This document shows positions 1 through 9,473 of a DNA stretch of 33,099 bases, one piece after another (the first letter of the stretch is position 1; every line of letters begins with the position of its first letter). This DNA comes from Candidatus Uhrbacteria bacterium (GTDB lineage Bacteria > Patescibacteriota > Patescibacteriia > UBA9934 > GWF2-40-263). Made by a program: the position numbers and the translations under genes. The DNA lies in NCBI GenBank assembly GCA_016206085.1, contig JACQSF010000026.1, positions 1 through 33,099 of the forward strand, given 5' to 3'. The notes beneath the pieces are model-generated. The model searched no databases, was not told the origin of the DNA, and saw only the letters and a program-made list of their open reading frames with translations.

Positions 1-848
<848 letters not shown>

Positions 849-1030
849 GCTTCCATATTCGACTTTCTCGAAATGGGCGATTGATTGATTCTCTATTCAC
901 GATCTACGTTTCGTAGTCATGATTTATCACTACCCTTTATTCAGTTGTGAAAGTTCTATTCTGGTATCCGTTACCTCTTTCCTTCGAACCAGAGTTCAGT
1001 CTCGTCGACTCTGCTCTGGATCCAAGGTGA

Positions 1031-1079
1031 CAAAAAAACCGCCGAGGCGGTCTTATCGCAACCAAAGTTGTACGATAAG
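1031..1079 (-). terminator. Stem-loop plus intrinsic terminator upstream of 23S rRNA
   Basis: Minus strand reads CTTATCG-loop-CGATAAG followed by ACCGCCtcGGCGGT and TTTTTTT; about 180 nt upstream of the 23S 5' end. Confidence 0.6.
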
Positions 1080-1254
1080 ATACCTCTATCATCGTGACGC
1101 TTTAGCTACATTCATCATAGGAATAACTCCGTAAGCTCTTGCCGCTTCTATCCCTCTCTTTCATCGAGTATTCTAGGGACAAGCGAGCACGAACCTTAAT
1201 TCAAATGCACCGGCAGTTTAGTCGAAGCCATGGAAGGTGTCAAGGGGTCGAGAT

Positions 1255-1674
1255 ATGCAAAAAATCAAGATAATTACAGTAGGAAAGATGAAACGAGGAC
1301 CTTTAAAAGACCTTGTGGATGAACTGAGGAAAAGATTGGGACCGTACGCGAAAATAAAAGAGGTGCTCGTGAATGAACTCACGGCAGAGATCCTCGAGGA
1401 ACAGGGTGTCGTGATTATGCTCGCAGAAGACGGAAAAACCATGGATTCCATGGCCTTCGCAAAGACTCTGACAAGCTGGAGCGAGCGAGGACAGCGAGAA
1501 CTCACCTTCGTAATTGCCGGACCGTTTGGATTCGATCGTGCGCTTCTCACACACGCCGACCATGTCCTCTCCTTATCCCCCATGACCTTCCCCCACGAGA
1601 TGGCCTACGTCATTCTTCTGGAACAACTCTACCGCGCTGGAACAATCCTTACGGGAAAAACCTATCACTATTGA
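1255..1674 (+). CDS. rlmH: 23S rRNA (pseudouridine(1915)-N(3))-methyltransferase RlmH
   Basis: MQKIKIITVGKMK...FVIAGPFGFD...LSLSPMTFPHEMAYVILLEQLYRAGTILTGKTYHY, typical RlmH (SPOUT) C-terminus; start chosen at the internal Met of the ORF. Confidence 0.95.
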   Translation: MQKIKIITVGKMKRGPLKDLVDELRKRLGPYAKIKEVLVNELTAEILEEQGVVIMLAEDGKTMDSMAFAKTLTSWSERGQRELTFVIAGPFGFDRALLTHADHVLSLSPMTFPHEMAYVILLEQLYRAGTILTGKTYHY

Positions 1675-2285
1675 AGCTCATCGAACGACCGGATCACGCG
1701 CCAGGCTTGGTGATCGAGCGGATGGTCGTGTTTTGCTTTGGCTTGTCCTTCTCGTCTCATTCGAATAAGCTCGACTGGCAGGTTGGCCTCATGGACAGCG
1801 ACCAATTGGTGTGGGTCGTCTTCGATAAACACGATAGGGAAAAACGATGACTCTACCAACGTAATCAGGTGTGACGCTTTTGATTCCTCTGGCGATGCAA
1901 CTCTGACCTCACTGATATACGTGTTGAGTCCCGATGCGAGAACCCGTTCACGTTGGAAGACGTTATCACCAAATGTGAGAATACTTTTTTCCGCCTCCTT
2001 AAACCTCAGAAAAAACGCTGTCACATCTGAAAAAACAAGCGGTGGATGCTGCTGTTGAATGTAGAGACGGTTCTGTTCAACGATATTTTGAACAACGTGT
2101 TCCGCCAGTCTCAACTGTCGTGCGTGTCGTTCTACTGTGTACCCTTCTAAAAAAAGTTCTTCCGCGGCAACTCGTACGCATTGAGCATCAACACCTCTAT
2201 CAACAAACTGTCCAACAATCCACATGTAGTACGTATCCGTATCAAACAACGTCCCATCAAAATCCAACACGTAATGTCGGCTCAT
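1668..2285 (-). CDS. HAD-superfamily hydrolase
   Basis: N-terminal DFDGTLFDTD HAD motif I and a later VFIEDDPHQL motif; 3' end overlaps rlmH convergently. Confidence 0.8.
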   Translation of the reverse strand: MSRHYVLDFDGTLFDTDTYYMWIVGQFVDRGVDAQCVRVAAEELFLEGYTVERHARQLRLAEHVVQNIVEQNRLYIQQQHPPLVFSDVTAFFLRFKEAEKSILTFGDNVFQRERVLASGLNTYISEVRVASPEESKASHLITLVESSFFPIVFIEDDPHQLVAVHEANLPVELIRMRREGQAKAKHDHPLDHQAWRVIRSFDELQ

Positions 2286-2896
2286 AGCAGAGTCTGAATA
2301 TCTGTATAGTCATCGCCTAAACTCACACCCGGAGCAAACTCAAATGGACGCTTCGCAATCTCCTCGATGACCTCTAGAAGCACAGGATGTTTCTCCTCCA
2401 TGAAGTGTCCGTCGCTTTGTGTTGTGACAAGTCGTGCCTTGAGTTGGAGTGCCAATTTCTCACCATGTTCAAACGGAACGATCGTATCGTCTTTAGAATG
2501 AACGATGACATACTCGCGTGCCTTCCACATGAGCACCTCGGCATCGAGGTCCTCCACGAACAGACGGCGCAGTTCAGGTCGCGACACCTTCCATGGCGGC
2601 CCAACCAAAATAACGGCGCGTGGCGTTTCGGTCATCTCGACCGCCTCGAGATATTGCAAGATCACAAGCGCCCCAAGGGAGTGACCAAGCAAGATGTCGT
2701 CGCTCTTGAGATACCCAACTTGATCCTTCATGACCTCAATAATGTTCGGGAGATTGAACCCTTCCTCATCTTGAACAGACAAAGGGAGCTCGGGGACGAT
2801 CACCTCAAACCCGCGATCACGAAGGGCCGCAGAAAGCCACGGGTGAAAATGTTTTTCTGGGCTGGCGTTGAGGCCATGAACAAGGATGACACGCAT
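2282..2896 (-). CDS. Alpha/beta hydrolase (RBBP9/YdeN-like)
   Basis: MRVILVHGLNASPEKHFHPWL...LLGHSLGALVILQYL...; nucleophile elbow GHSLG. Start moved inward from 3262 because the upstream part overlaps a better-supported plus-strand gene. Confidence 0.8.
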   Translation of the reverse strand: MRVILVHGLNASPEKHFHPWLSAALRDRGFEVIVPELPLSVQDEEGFNLPNIIEVMKDQVGYLKSDDILLGHSLGALVILQYLEAVEMTETPRAVILVGPPWKVSRPELRRLFVEDLDAEVLMWKAREYVIVHSKDDTIVPFEHGEKLALQLKARLVTTQSDGHFMEEKHPVLLEVIEEIAKRPFEFAPGVSLGDDYTDIQTLL

Positions 2897-2989
2897 AGTT
2901 GGACGTTGCTCACTACAAGTAGTGCCTCGAGCGTATCGGAAAACCATGTGCTTGTCGAGACAACAAATGAACGGTACTATCATGGTGCT

Positions 2990-3343
2990 ATGCCGTTGCA
3001 AATCGTGGAAACACCCATAACGCTTGCAGAACTTGCCGTCCTCGCGAGCGAACGATTCGGTGATCTTGTAAAAGCCGTCATCGATGTTGAGAATGGTTCG
3101 ATGGCCGTTGGCTGTGAATTGCACGTGGACGCAGAACAGTTGCTTCTCCAGAAAGGATCTCGACAGCAAGACCTCTGGGGGATCAACCTCTACCCGGACG
3201 CGTTTGGAGATGATGAACGGTTTATCGAGTTTGATTCGATGATCAACTTGCGCCCTGGACAAGGCAACCGTTCAAGGGGCGTAGAGGATCCTGGGACGAG
3301 ACAAAAAATTATCGACATCGTCCGTAAAAAAGTCATTCATTGA
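2990..3343 (+). CDS. DUF5674 family protein
   Basis: ...FGDLVKAVIDVENGSMAVGCELHVDAEQLLLQKGSRQQDLWGINLYP...FIEFDSMINLRPGQGNRSRGVEDPGTRQKIIDIV matches the DUF5674 pattern I recall from CPR genomes; start chosen at MPLQIVETPI. Confidence 0.8.
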   Translation: MPLQIVETPITLAELAVLASERFGDLVKAVIDVENGSMAVGCELHVDAEQLLLQKGSRQQDLWGINLYPDAFGDDERFIEFDSMINLRPGQGNRSRGVEDPGTRQKIIDIVRKKVIH

Positions 3344-3344
3344 T

Positions 3345-3671
3345 ATGTCGACTCAGCACGCTTCTCTCGCCGCTGGTCGCTGGCAGCAGTTTACTCTGGC
3401 GCAACAGTTCGGACATGTTGGATCTGAAGTGAGTCGAGCACGGAAAGCCGGAAGCGACGAACAACGGTTTTGGTCTGCGATAACCCGAGCATTTGAACTT
3501 CTTGACTTGACGATCCAAGATGCTCGTTGGAAATCACGTCTACGTGAGTTACTCCGTGTTCGAGAGGTTCTCGCGGATGCCGTTCTTGGGGGTTCAGAGT
3601 ACAAAAGTTCACTCATAGATCTAGACAAATACTTTTTGAGTTTTGCACGAGCGGCACAAATGGGTCGCTAG
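3345..3671 (+). CDS. Hypothetical protein
   Basis: 108-aa ORF starting 1 nt after the DUF5674 stop; no family recognised. Confidence 0.6.
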   Translation: MSTQHASLAAGRWQQFTLAQQFGHVGSEVSRARKAGSDEQRFWSAITRAFELLDLTIQDARWKSRLRELLRVREVLADAVLGGSEYKSSLIDLDKYFLSFARAAQMGR

Positions 3672-3682
3672 CATTCCATTAT

Positions 3683-3767
3683 GGGCGAGTGGTGAAATTG
3701 GTATACACGCCAGCCTTAGGAGCTGGTGCCGCAAGGCATGAGAGTTCGAGTCTCTCCTCGCCCACCA
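3683..3767 (+). tRNA. tRNA-Leu(UAG)
   Basis: Acceptor GGGCGAG/CTCGCCC, anticodon loop CTTAGGA, T-arm GAGAG-TTCGAGT-CTCTC, long variable arm, encoded CCA. Confidence 0.95.
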
Positions 3768-3877
3768 ACAACAAACTAAACGGCTTTTTGGAAGCCAGAA
3801 GGTGGGACGCGCGAAGCGCGGAAAGGTATGGAAACACTCGGTCTATGCGGAATGGGAAGGATTAAACTGAGGCACTT

Positions 3878-4405
3878 ATGTATTCCTCTATCACCAACAT
3901 CCCTTACACCATCTGCTTCTGCAAAGCGGGTGAAAAAATCCTCATGCTCCACCGCAACCGACCACCAAATCAATTTTTGTGGAATGGAGTTGGTGGAAAG
4001 ATACAAGAAGGCGAGACGATAGAGGAGAGTCTGCGTCGGGAAGTGTTGGAAGAAACAGGTTTGGACGTAAGCCATGCACTCGATGTCCGATTCGTGGGGG
4101 TTGTCAGCTGGATGGGTGCACGAGATCCCAGCAACGAGAACCGAGGGATGTACGCCTACGTCGCCGACTTCCCTGCAATGGTCGCGACGAATGGGATTCA
4201 AGAAACAGACGAAGGCAAACTCGAATGGAAACCAATCCCGTGGATGCTCGACCACTCCAACACCGCCATCGCCGAAAATATTCCCTACTTTCTCCCACGC
4301 ATGCTCACCACATGCTCTCCTGCTGAATATCGATGTGTGTACGACGATGGTGTGCTTACGGAATTTCTCATCCGACCGTGGAAGTCTTCGACGATCCAAA
4401 CGTAG
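3878..4405 (+). CDS. Nudix hydrolase (MutT/8-oxo-dGTP diphosphatase-like)
   Basis: Nudix box GGKIQEGETIEESLRREVLEETGLDV. Confidence 0.88.
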   Translation: MYSSITNIPYTICFCKAGEKILMLHRNRPPNQFLWNGVGGKIQEGETIEESLRREVLEETGLDVSHALDVRFVGVVSWMGARDPSNENRGMYAYVADFPAMVATNGIQETDEGKLEWKPIPWMLDHSNTAIAENIPYFLPRMLTTCSPAEYRCVYDDGVLTEFLIRPWKSSTIQT

Positions 4406-4418
4406 ATATTGCACTAAA

Positions 4419-4450
4419 ACAAAACCGTCCCCAGGGGACGGTTTTGCTTT
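4419..4450 (+). terminator. Intrinsic terminator
   Basis: AAAACCGTCCCCAGGGGACGGTTTTG hairpin just after the Nudix gene. Confidence 0.75.
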
Positions 4451-4569
4451 GGCGGACAAAAATAGTCGCTGAGTTGAGAGATGTCTTGTGTATGTGGTGA
4501 GAACCCTCGTGCAAAATCTACGAGTCGTCGGATTGACCACGACAAAAAATCATGTTGTGATGAACGTAC

Positions 4570-4650
4570 AAAAGAAGACCCCTCTTCAACGTCTCTCTAC
4601 CTTCTCTCTTTCGAGCAACGGTGGACGTGCGTGAGGGGTCTTTCTTTTTG
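4570..4650 (+). promoter_or_regulatory. Leader hairpin/terminator upstream of the lamin-tail gene
   Basis: AAAAGAAGACCCCTC...AACGTC...GACGT...GAGGGGTCTTTCTTTTT: nested inverted repeat ending in a T-rich run. Confidence 0.5.
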
Positions 4651-4694
4651 TGCACATTGCTCTGCAGAGCTCCTTAACAACTAAAGAATAAACT

Positions 4695-7193
4695 ATGTTG
4701 AAATTATTTGATTATCGATGGCTGGCGGTCGTCATGTTACTCACCGTCGCGGCACTTCCTGTCCGCATCCAAGCGCAGGCATCGTCAGTCGTCTTCTCTG
4801 AAATCGCCTGGGCCGGGTCTTCGATCTCAAGCTCAGACGAATGGATTGAACTCACTAATGTAAGCGACACGACCATCGACCTTTCTGGCTGGACGCTCGC
4901 GGGAGCGGGCAGCTCAGACGCTATCTTCACGCTGCCCGAAGGAGCCGTTGTCGAACCTTATTCAACCTACGTGATTGCTAATTATGAATACACGCATGCA
5001 AACTCGGCGCTTGATTCCGCGCCCGACTTCGTCACCACCACCTTGTCCCTTTCAAACAACGGATTCAGTCTTACTCTCACTGACGCTCAGGGTACCGTCA
5101 TGGATGTTGCAGGAGGATCAGGAGCTCCTTTCGCTGGAAGATCTGGCGGCACTGGAGATTCTGTTGACGGACGATACGCCAGCATGGTCCGAGTGGACGG
5201 AATAATAGATGGTTCATTAGAAGAGTCCTGGATTGATGCGGAAACGTCGTTCGGATTCAAAACAGGAGTTGAAGATCTTGGGACACCAGGCGTGATGACA
5301 TTTGCCACCGTGGAACCAGAAGTCGTCGAAGAGACGGTTGAAGAAATGCCTGACGAAGGAGTCGTTCCAGAAGAACCTGAAGAAGAAACGGCTGGTGAGG
5401 AATCTGTGGAGATCCCTCTGGAGGAACAGACTGAGACGACTCTCTCGACGGAAACGACCGTAACCAACATTCGTATCAATGAGTTCGTCGTCGATCCTTC
5501 TGGAGACGGGGTCGAGTGGATCGAACTCTATAACGCGGGTGAATCAAGTGTGACACTTGATGGATGGTCGATTGAAGATGAGAGCGGTGGAACAACAGAC
5601 CTTTCGGATATCACGATGGAACCTAGTGGCTATGTGGTGATCGAGTCGCCAAAGGGAAAGCTCAATAATGATGGCGACACCGTGACCCTGATAGACATGA
5701 ATGGATCGATCGTTGAGACTGTCACCTATGGTGGTGAAGGATACCCAGCGCCCAAAGACGGCGAATCTCTGGCAAGAAATGGAGAGACGTTTGAAGTCAC
5801 GCAAGTTCCTACCCCGGGAGGGGAAAACATCATTTCTGTAGCAATGGAAGAAGTTGCGAATGTGGAAGAAACCGAAGAGACGGAACAAATCGAACAGGTT
5901 GTCGAAGATGAAGAGGAAACTGAATCTGCGGTTGTACAGAATGAAACCGAGGAATCTCAGGTGGAAGAGGTTATTGAGGAGGCTGTCATCATCAAAACCC
6001 TTCGTTTCATCACCCTCTACCCAAACGCCACGGGTTCTGACGAAGAAGAAGAGTACCTCGTGATTGAAAACACTGGGGTCGACGCGATTGATCTTCTGGG
6101 TTGGTCCATAGAAGACGCGTCGACGGATCGATACACGTTTGATTCATCAGTGATGATTGAAGCTGGAACCACACTCACGCTTGGCCGCCCTGAATCAAAA
6201 CTTACACTCAACAACAGTGGCGACACACTTGAATTGACTGCGCCCGATGGTGAGGTTGTTGACCTTGTAACTTATGGGACGTCGACGAAGGGAGCAACGT
6301 ATGACCTCGTGGACGGAATCTGGGTGTGGTCGGGAACAACAACGGTTGTGGAATCAACCGTGACTGAATCGACCGTGACTGAATCGGCGACCACGTCCGC
6401 TTCCGCCACAACATCCAGCACGATTTCCAATTCGACTCATTCCCCCTCTTTGTCCTTTCCGACGTCTCCCGCTTCTTCTCAACTCATTCAATTCATACCC
6501 ATTGCCCAAGCGAAAGAAAAACTCGATGGTCAAAAGGTCGTGATAAAAGGTGTCGTGATTTCAACTCCCGGAACCTTTGGGAGTCAAATCTTCTATCTCC
6601 AGGATGAAACAGGGGGGATCCAGATCTATCTCTACAGCAGCGACTTCCCTCATCTTCTTGTTGGAGATGTCATTCAAGTGAGTGGAGAGATGAGTACTAG
6701 TCGTGGAGAGCGTCGCGTAAAACTTTCTGGATCCGCGAATATCCTGTCTGCCAGCGGATCGTTAGAGAGTGGAGCAACGGATGTCTCAATTGGAGACGTC
6801 CGTGAGTCACTCGTTGGAATGCTTTTGACGACAACGGGCATGATCCAATCGATCGACACAAACAAACTCGTCATTGAACAAATGGGTACTACACTCACGA
6901 TCTATCTCAAGAGCAACCCCATGATCGATCCAAACCAATTTACGCGAGGAGATACAATTGAAGTCACGGGCATCCTCACAACCTACGACGGTGAATTTCG
7001 TCTACGACCACGATCCAAAGACGATATCCAAATGCGGGAACAGACTCCTGTGGCAGGAGCGATTGTGAGTGAAAACACGGCCGGAGGATCAAACACTGGG
7101 CTCATTCTCTTGTTCTCCACCCTCGCTGCTCTTGGTGGTCTTGCCTTGTGGCGCTACATGCCACGCCGACGCCTTACCCCAGTAAACGCCTAA
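4695..7193 (+). CDS. Secreted/anchored multi-domain protein: three lamin-tail (LTD) domains, OB-fold (YhcR-like) domain, C-terminal TM anchor
   Basis: Signal peptide; repeated WIELTNVSDTTIDLSGW / EWIELYNAGESSVTLDGW / EYLVIENTGVDAIDLLGW LTD signatures; KVVIKGVV...GGIQIYLYS...GDVIQVSG OB-like segment; C-terminal TM plus basic tail. Confidence 0.85.
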   Translation: MLKLFDYRWLAVVMLLTVAALPVRIQAQASSVVFSEIAWAGSSISSSDEWIELTNVSDTTIDLSGWTLAGAGSSDAIFTLPEGAVVEPYSTYVIANYEYTHANSALDSAPDFVTTTLSLSNNGFSLTLTDAQGTVMDVAGGSGAPFAGRSGGTGDSVDGRYASMVRVDGIIDGSLEESWIDAETSFGFKTGVEDLGTPGVMTFATVEPEVVEETVEEMPDEGVVPEEPEEETAGEESVEIPLEEQTETTLSTETTVTNIRINEFVVDPSGDGVEWIELYNAGESSVTLDGWSIEDESGGTTDLSDITMEPSGYVVIESPKGKLNNDGDTVTLIDMNGSIVETVTYGGEGYPAPKDGESLARNGETFEVTQVPTPGGENIISVAMEEVANVEETEETEQIEQVVEDEEETESAVVQNETEESQVEEVIEEAVIIKTLRFITLYPNATGSDEEEEYLVIENTGVDAIDLLGWSIEDASTDRYTFDSSVMIEAGTTLTLGRPESKLTLNNSGDTLELTAPDGEVVDLVTYGTSTKGATYDLVDGIWVWSGTTTVVESTVTESTVTESATTSASATTSSTISNSTHSPSLSFPTSPASSQLIQFIPIAQAKEKLDGQKVVIKGVVISTPGTFGSQIFYLQDETGGIQIYLYSSDFPHLLVGDVIQVSGEMSTSRGERRVKLSGSANILSASGSLESGATDVSIGDVRESLVGMLLTTTGMIQSIDTNKLVIEQMGTTLTIYLKSNPMIDPNQFTRGDTIEVTGILTTYDGEFRLRPRSKDDIQMREQTPVAGAIVSENTAGGSNTGLILLFSTLAALGGLALWRYMPRRRLTPVNA

Positions 7194-7194
7194 T

Positions 7195-7374
7195 ATGACA
7201 CCCGTTGTCATAAGCGCCCGAAAACTCAAGGAAGCTGTCGAGCGCAGAGCCTATGCCTACGGCATCTCCGAGGTCGTATCGATCTTGCTTGGAGAATATG
7301 TTGTGGACTTAATAAAAAATCTCTATGCAAAACCAACAGAACAATTGGTTCCGAGCTCTCTTAGACAAAATTAA
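7195..7374 (+). CDS. Small hypothetical protein (59 aa)
   Basis: MTPVVISARKLKEAVERRAYAYGISEVVSILLGEYVVDLIKNLYAKPTEQLVPSSLRQN*; absent from the ORF track (under 60 aa); ATG sits 1 nt after the upstream stop. Confidence 0.45.
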   Translation: MTPVVISARKLKEAVERRAYAYGISEVVSILLGEYVVDLIKNLYAKPTEQLVPSSLRQN

Positions 7375-7552
7375 TGAACTGGCTGAGCAATTTGGTTTGA
7401 ATGACTCTCAAATAAACACCTTCCGTGACTTTGTCGTGACAACGGCGCGCCATCAATACAAAGTCGGAAGCAAATCGGGAGCCGGCTGGGCCTTCAAGAA
7501 ATCCCGTGAGGAACAGGCTGGTACCATCTCACAAGCGCTATCCACGAACTAA
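7325..7552 (+). CDS. Hypothetical protein (75 aa)
   Basis: Open frame MQNQQNNWFRALLDKINELAEQFGLND..., followed by a GGGCCCGAA/TTCGGGCCC hairpin. Confidence 0.5.
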   Translation: MQNQQNNWFRALLDKINELAEQFGLNDSQINTFRDFVVTTARHQYKVGSKSGAGWAFKKSREEQAGTISQALSTN

Positions 7553-7629
7553 CCTATGAACGCCTAAACGATACGGGCCCGAAAAGCTGGATCCTTCGGG
7601 CCCTCCCCTCATGCTATAATACAAACGAT

Positions 7630-8013
7630 ATGCAAAAAGAAGTGACAAATGAACAACTCCTCGCGACGTCCGAACATATTCTCAAAGTGATGGAAGCTGG
7701 TTTTTTCCAAGTGGCCGAACAGTTTATTCAAGTGGATAAGCGGTTTGAACAAGTAGACAAACGGTTTGAACAAGTAGACGCCAGGTTTTCCCAGATAGAT
7801 GAACGACTTGATGGAATGGATAGAAGGTTTGACAGAATCGAGGTACGACTTGATGGAATGGACATCCGTATGGAAGGAATGGATCAACGATTCGACGACA
7901 TAGAAGAACAAATCGAAGAACTAGCCATGATGACAAAGGTTGAGTTCGACGAAGTGGGAAGAAAAATTGCTCTGCTGAGCCACCGAACAGGAGGATCACG
8001 CATCTGGGTCTAA
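7630..8013 (+). CDS. Coiled-coil heptad-repeat protein
   Basis: Repeating VDKRFEQVDKRFEQVDARFSQIDERLDGMDRRFDRIEVRLDGMDIRMEGMDQRFDDIEEQIEEL; upstream TATAAT, downstream terminator. Confidence 0.75.
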   Translation: MQKEVTNEQLLATSEHILKVMEAGFFQVAEQFIQVDKRFEQVDKRFEQVDARFSQIDERLDGMDRRFDRIEVRLDGMDIRMEGMDQRFDDIEEQIEELAMMTKVEFDEVGRKIALLSHRTGGSRIWV

Positions 8014-8015
8014 AT

Positions 8016-8050
8016 AAAAACTCTCGGGGATGATCTCCGAGAGTTTTTAT
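8016..8050 (+). terminator. Intrinsic terminator
   Basis: AAAAACTCTCGGGGATGATCTCCGAGAGTTTTT. Confidence 0.75.
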
Positions 8051-8057
8051 GTAACAA

Positions 8058-8462
8058 TCAACTCCAATTATACATGATCGCGGTCATGACAAGCAGACTT
8101 AAGAGATGGTACGCATTCTCCAAAATCCAGAGTTCTTTTGGTCTGCCACCCCACAACACGTTCCCCAACGTAATGGTTGCAACGAATCCAAGCCAGATCC
8201 AAGCGGTCCACTCGAGCGCTTCACTTAAATTCTGCGCCGGGAAGGTGAAGTGAAACAACACATAAGCCATCACGAGAGAAGCGACGGCCTGTGTTGCATA
8301 GAGCTTCCCCATGTTTGGTTTATCTTGCTCCATCTTTTCTTTCGTGAAACCCATCAGAGCCATCCACTTTTTTCCAAAAAGTGGACCGTACCAAAGCGAG
8401 CCAAGCACCATACTTGAGAGCGCCGCCACAAGGACGGATAGATAATTTACTTCGATGTCCAT
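8058..8462 (-). CDS. DUF1761-like membrane protein
   Basis: MDIEVNYLSVLVAALSSMVLGSLWYGPLFGKKWMALMGFTKEKM..., four hydrophobic segments. Confidence 0.75.
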   Translation of the reverse strand: MDIEVNYLSVLVAALSSMVLGSLWYGPLFGKKWMALMGFTKEKMEQDKPNMGKLYATQAVASLVMAYVLFHFTFPAQNLSEALEWTAWIWLGFVATITLGNVLWGGRPKELWILENAYHLLSLLVMTAIMYNWS

Positions 8463-8484
8463 AAAAAAAATGAGGACTTAAATT

Positions 8485-9261
8485 TTAAGTGAGAGGAAAA
8501 ATTGCCTCCGGTCCTTCCGTAAGTTCTTTGTAAACAATTGGGTTTGCCGCAATGAAGTCGAGATTCGCATAGTCGTAGCGGGAAGAGCCAATGTTCGCGA
8601 CAACTCCACCCGCCTCCGAGACAAGGAGTGATCCTGCTGCGAAATCATAATCTTTTCCGTAAGGATCAAAACAAATCCGCCCCTCCAACTTTCCCATCGC
8701 AACCATCGCAAATTCCATTCCTGCACAGATCGATTTAAAAAACGCACTCTTCGACCAGAGATCCATGTGGATCTTTAGGTTCTCCTCTTTACTCACATGA
8801 GTTTCCCACCCCATGTACGAGCCCTTCAGGGCTCGAGTGCTCACATGAATAGGCTCCCCGTTTCGATACGCTCCTTGCCCCCGCACAGCGTGATACATCA
8901 CGTCACCAACAAAGTCATAAATAAAACTCATATTCACTTGACCGTCTTCAATCAGAGCAAGCATGGTCGTACAAAACGGATTTCCTCGAATAAAGTGGAC
9001 GGTTCCATCAATGGGGTCGCATAACCACTTTCGTGTAGCATTTCGGTCTCCTCCTGTCTCTTCCCCAACAAAGAAAACCTCTGGATAGGGCTTCCCTAAT
9101 TCAGACCGCAGGTACTCCTCCACGGCCACATCAAGCTCCGTAACAAGATCGTGAGCTTGCTCACTTTTACTTGTGAATGCGATGTCTGCGTAATAGTGCG
9201 GAAGAAGCATTTCACGCACCCCTCGAATCACCTTTTCCACTTCCATTTGGTCGATAGACAT
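8485..9261 (-). CDS. Inositol monophosphatase family protein
   Basis: [24 protein letters not shown] and [15 protein letters not shown] motifs; start set at [10 protein letters not shown]. Confidence 0.88.
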   Translation of the reverse strand: MSIDQMEVEKVIRGVREMLLPHYYADIAFTSKSEQAHDLVTELDVAVEEYLRSELGKPYPEVFFVGEETGGDRNATRKWLCDPIDGTVHFIRGNPFCTTMLALIEDGQVNMSFIYDFVGDVMYHAVRGQGAYRNGEPIHVSTRALKGSYMGWETHVSKEENLKIHMDLWSKSAFFKSICAGMEFAMVAMGKLEGRICFDPYGKDYDFAAGSLLVSEAGGVVANIGSSRYDYANLDFIAANPIVYKELTEGPEAIFPLT

Positions 9262-9290
9262 ATACAAAAACAGTATAGCAGGCTTGAAAC

Positions 9291-9320
9291 AAAAAGCCTC
9301 AGCGTTGCTGAGACTTTTTG
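9291..9320 (-). terminator. Terminator after tRNA-Gly
   Basis: AAAAAGcCTCAGCgttGCTGAGaCTTTTT, symmetrical hairpin. Confidence 0.65.
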
Positions 9321-9321
9321 T

Positions 9322-9396
9322 TGGAGCGGGCAACGGGGTTCGAACCCGCGACCTTCTCCTTGGCAAGGAGACGCTCTACCACTGAGCTATACCCGC
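9322..9396 (-). tRNA. tRNA-Gly(GCC)
   Basis: Reverse complement GCGGGTATAGCTCAGTGGTAGAGCGTCTCCTTGCCAAGGAGAAGGTCGCGGGTTCGAACCCCGTTGCCCGCTCCA. Confidence 0.96.
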
Positions 9397-9473
9397 AATT
9401 GAATTTCGAACAAAAGTTTAGCATCTGACCCCGCTCGTGACAAGACCTCCTTGGCTGCTATACTAAAAAGGCT

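Noticed and set aside
1218-1583. Minus-strand ORFs opposite rlmH
   Set aside because: Antisense to a confidently identified gene, Ser-rich artefactual translation.
3776-4540. 254-aa minus ORF over the Nudix gene
   Set aside because: The plus strand has an unmistakable Nudix box; the minus translation matches nothing and spans a terminator.
7720-7900. Tandem DNA repeats resembling a CRISPR or satellite array
   Set aside because: Period of ~21 nt explained by coding for coiled-coil heptads (VDKRFEQ...); no spacers.
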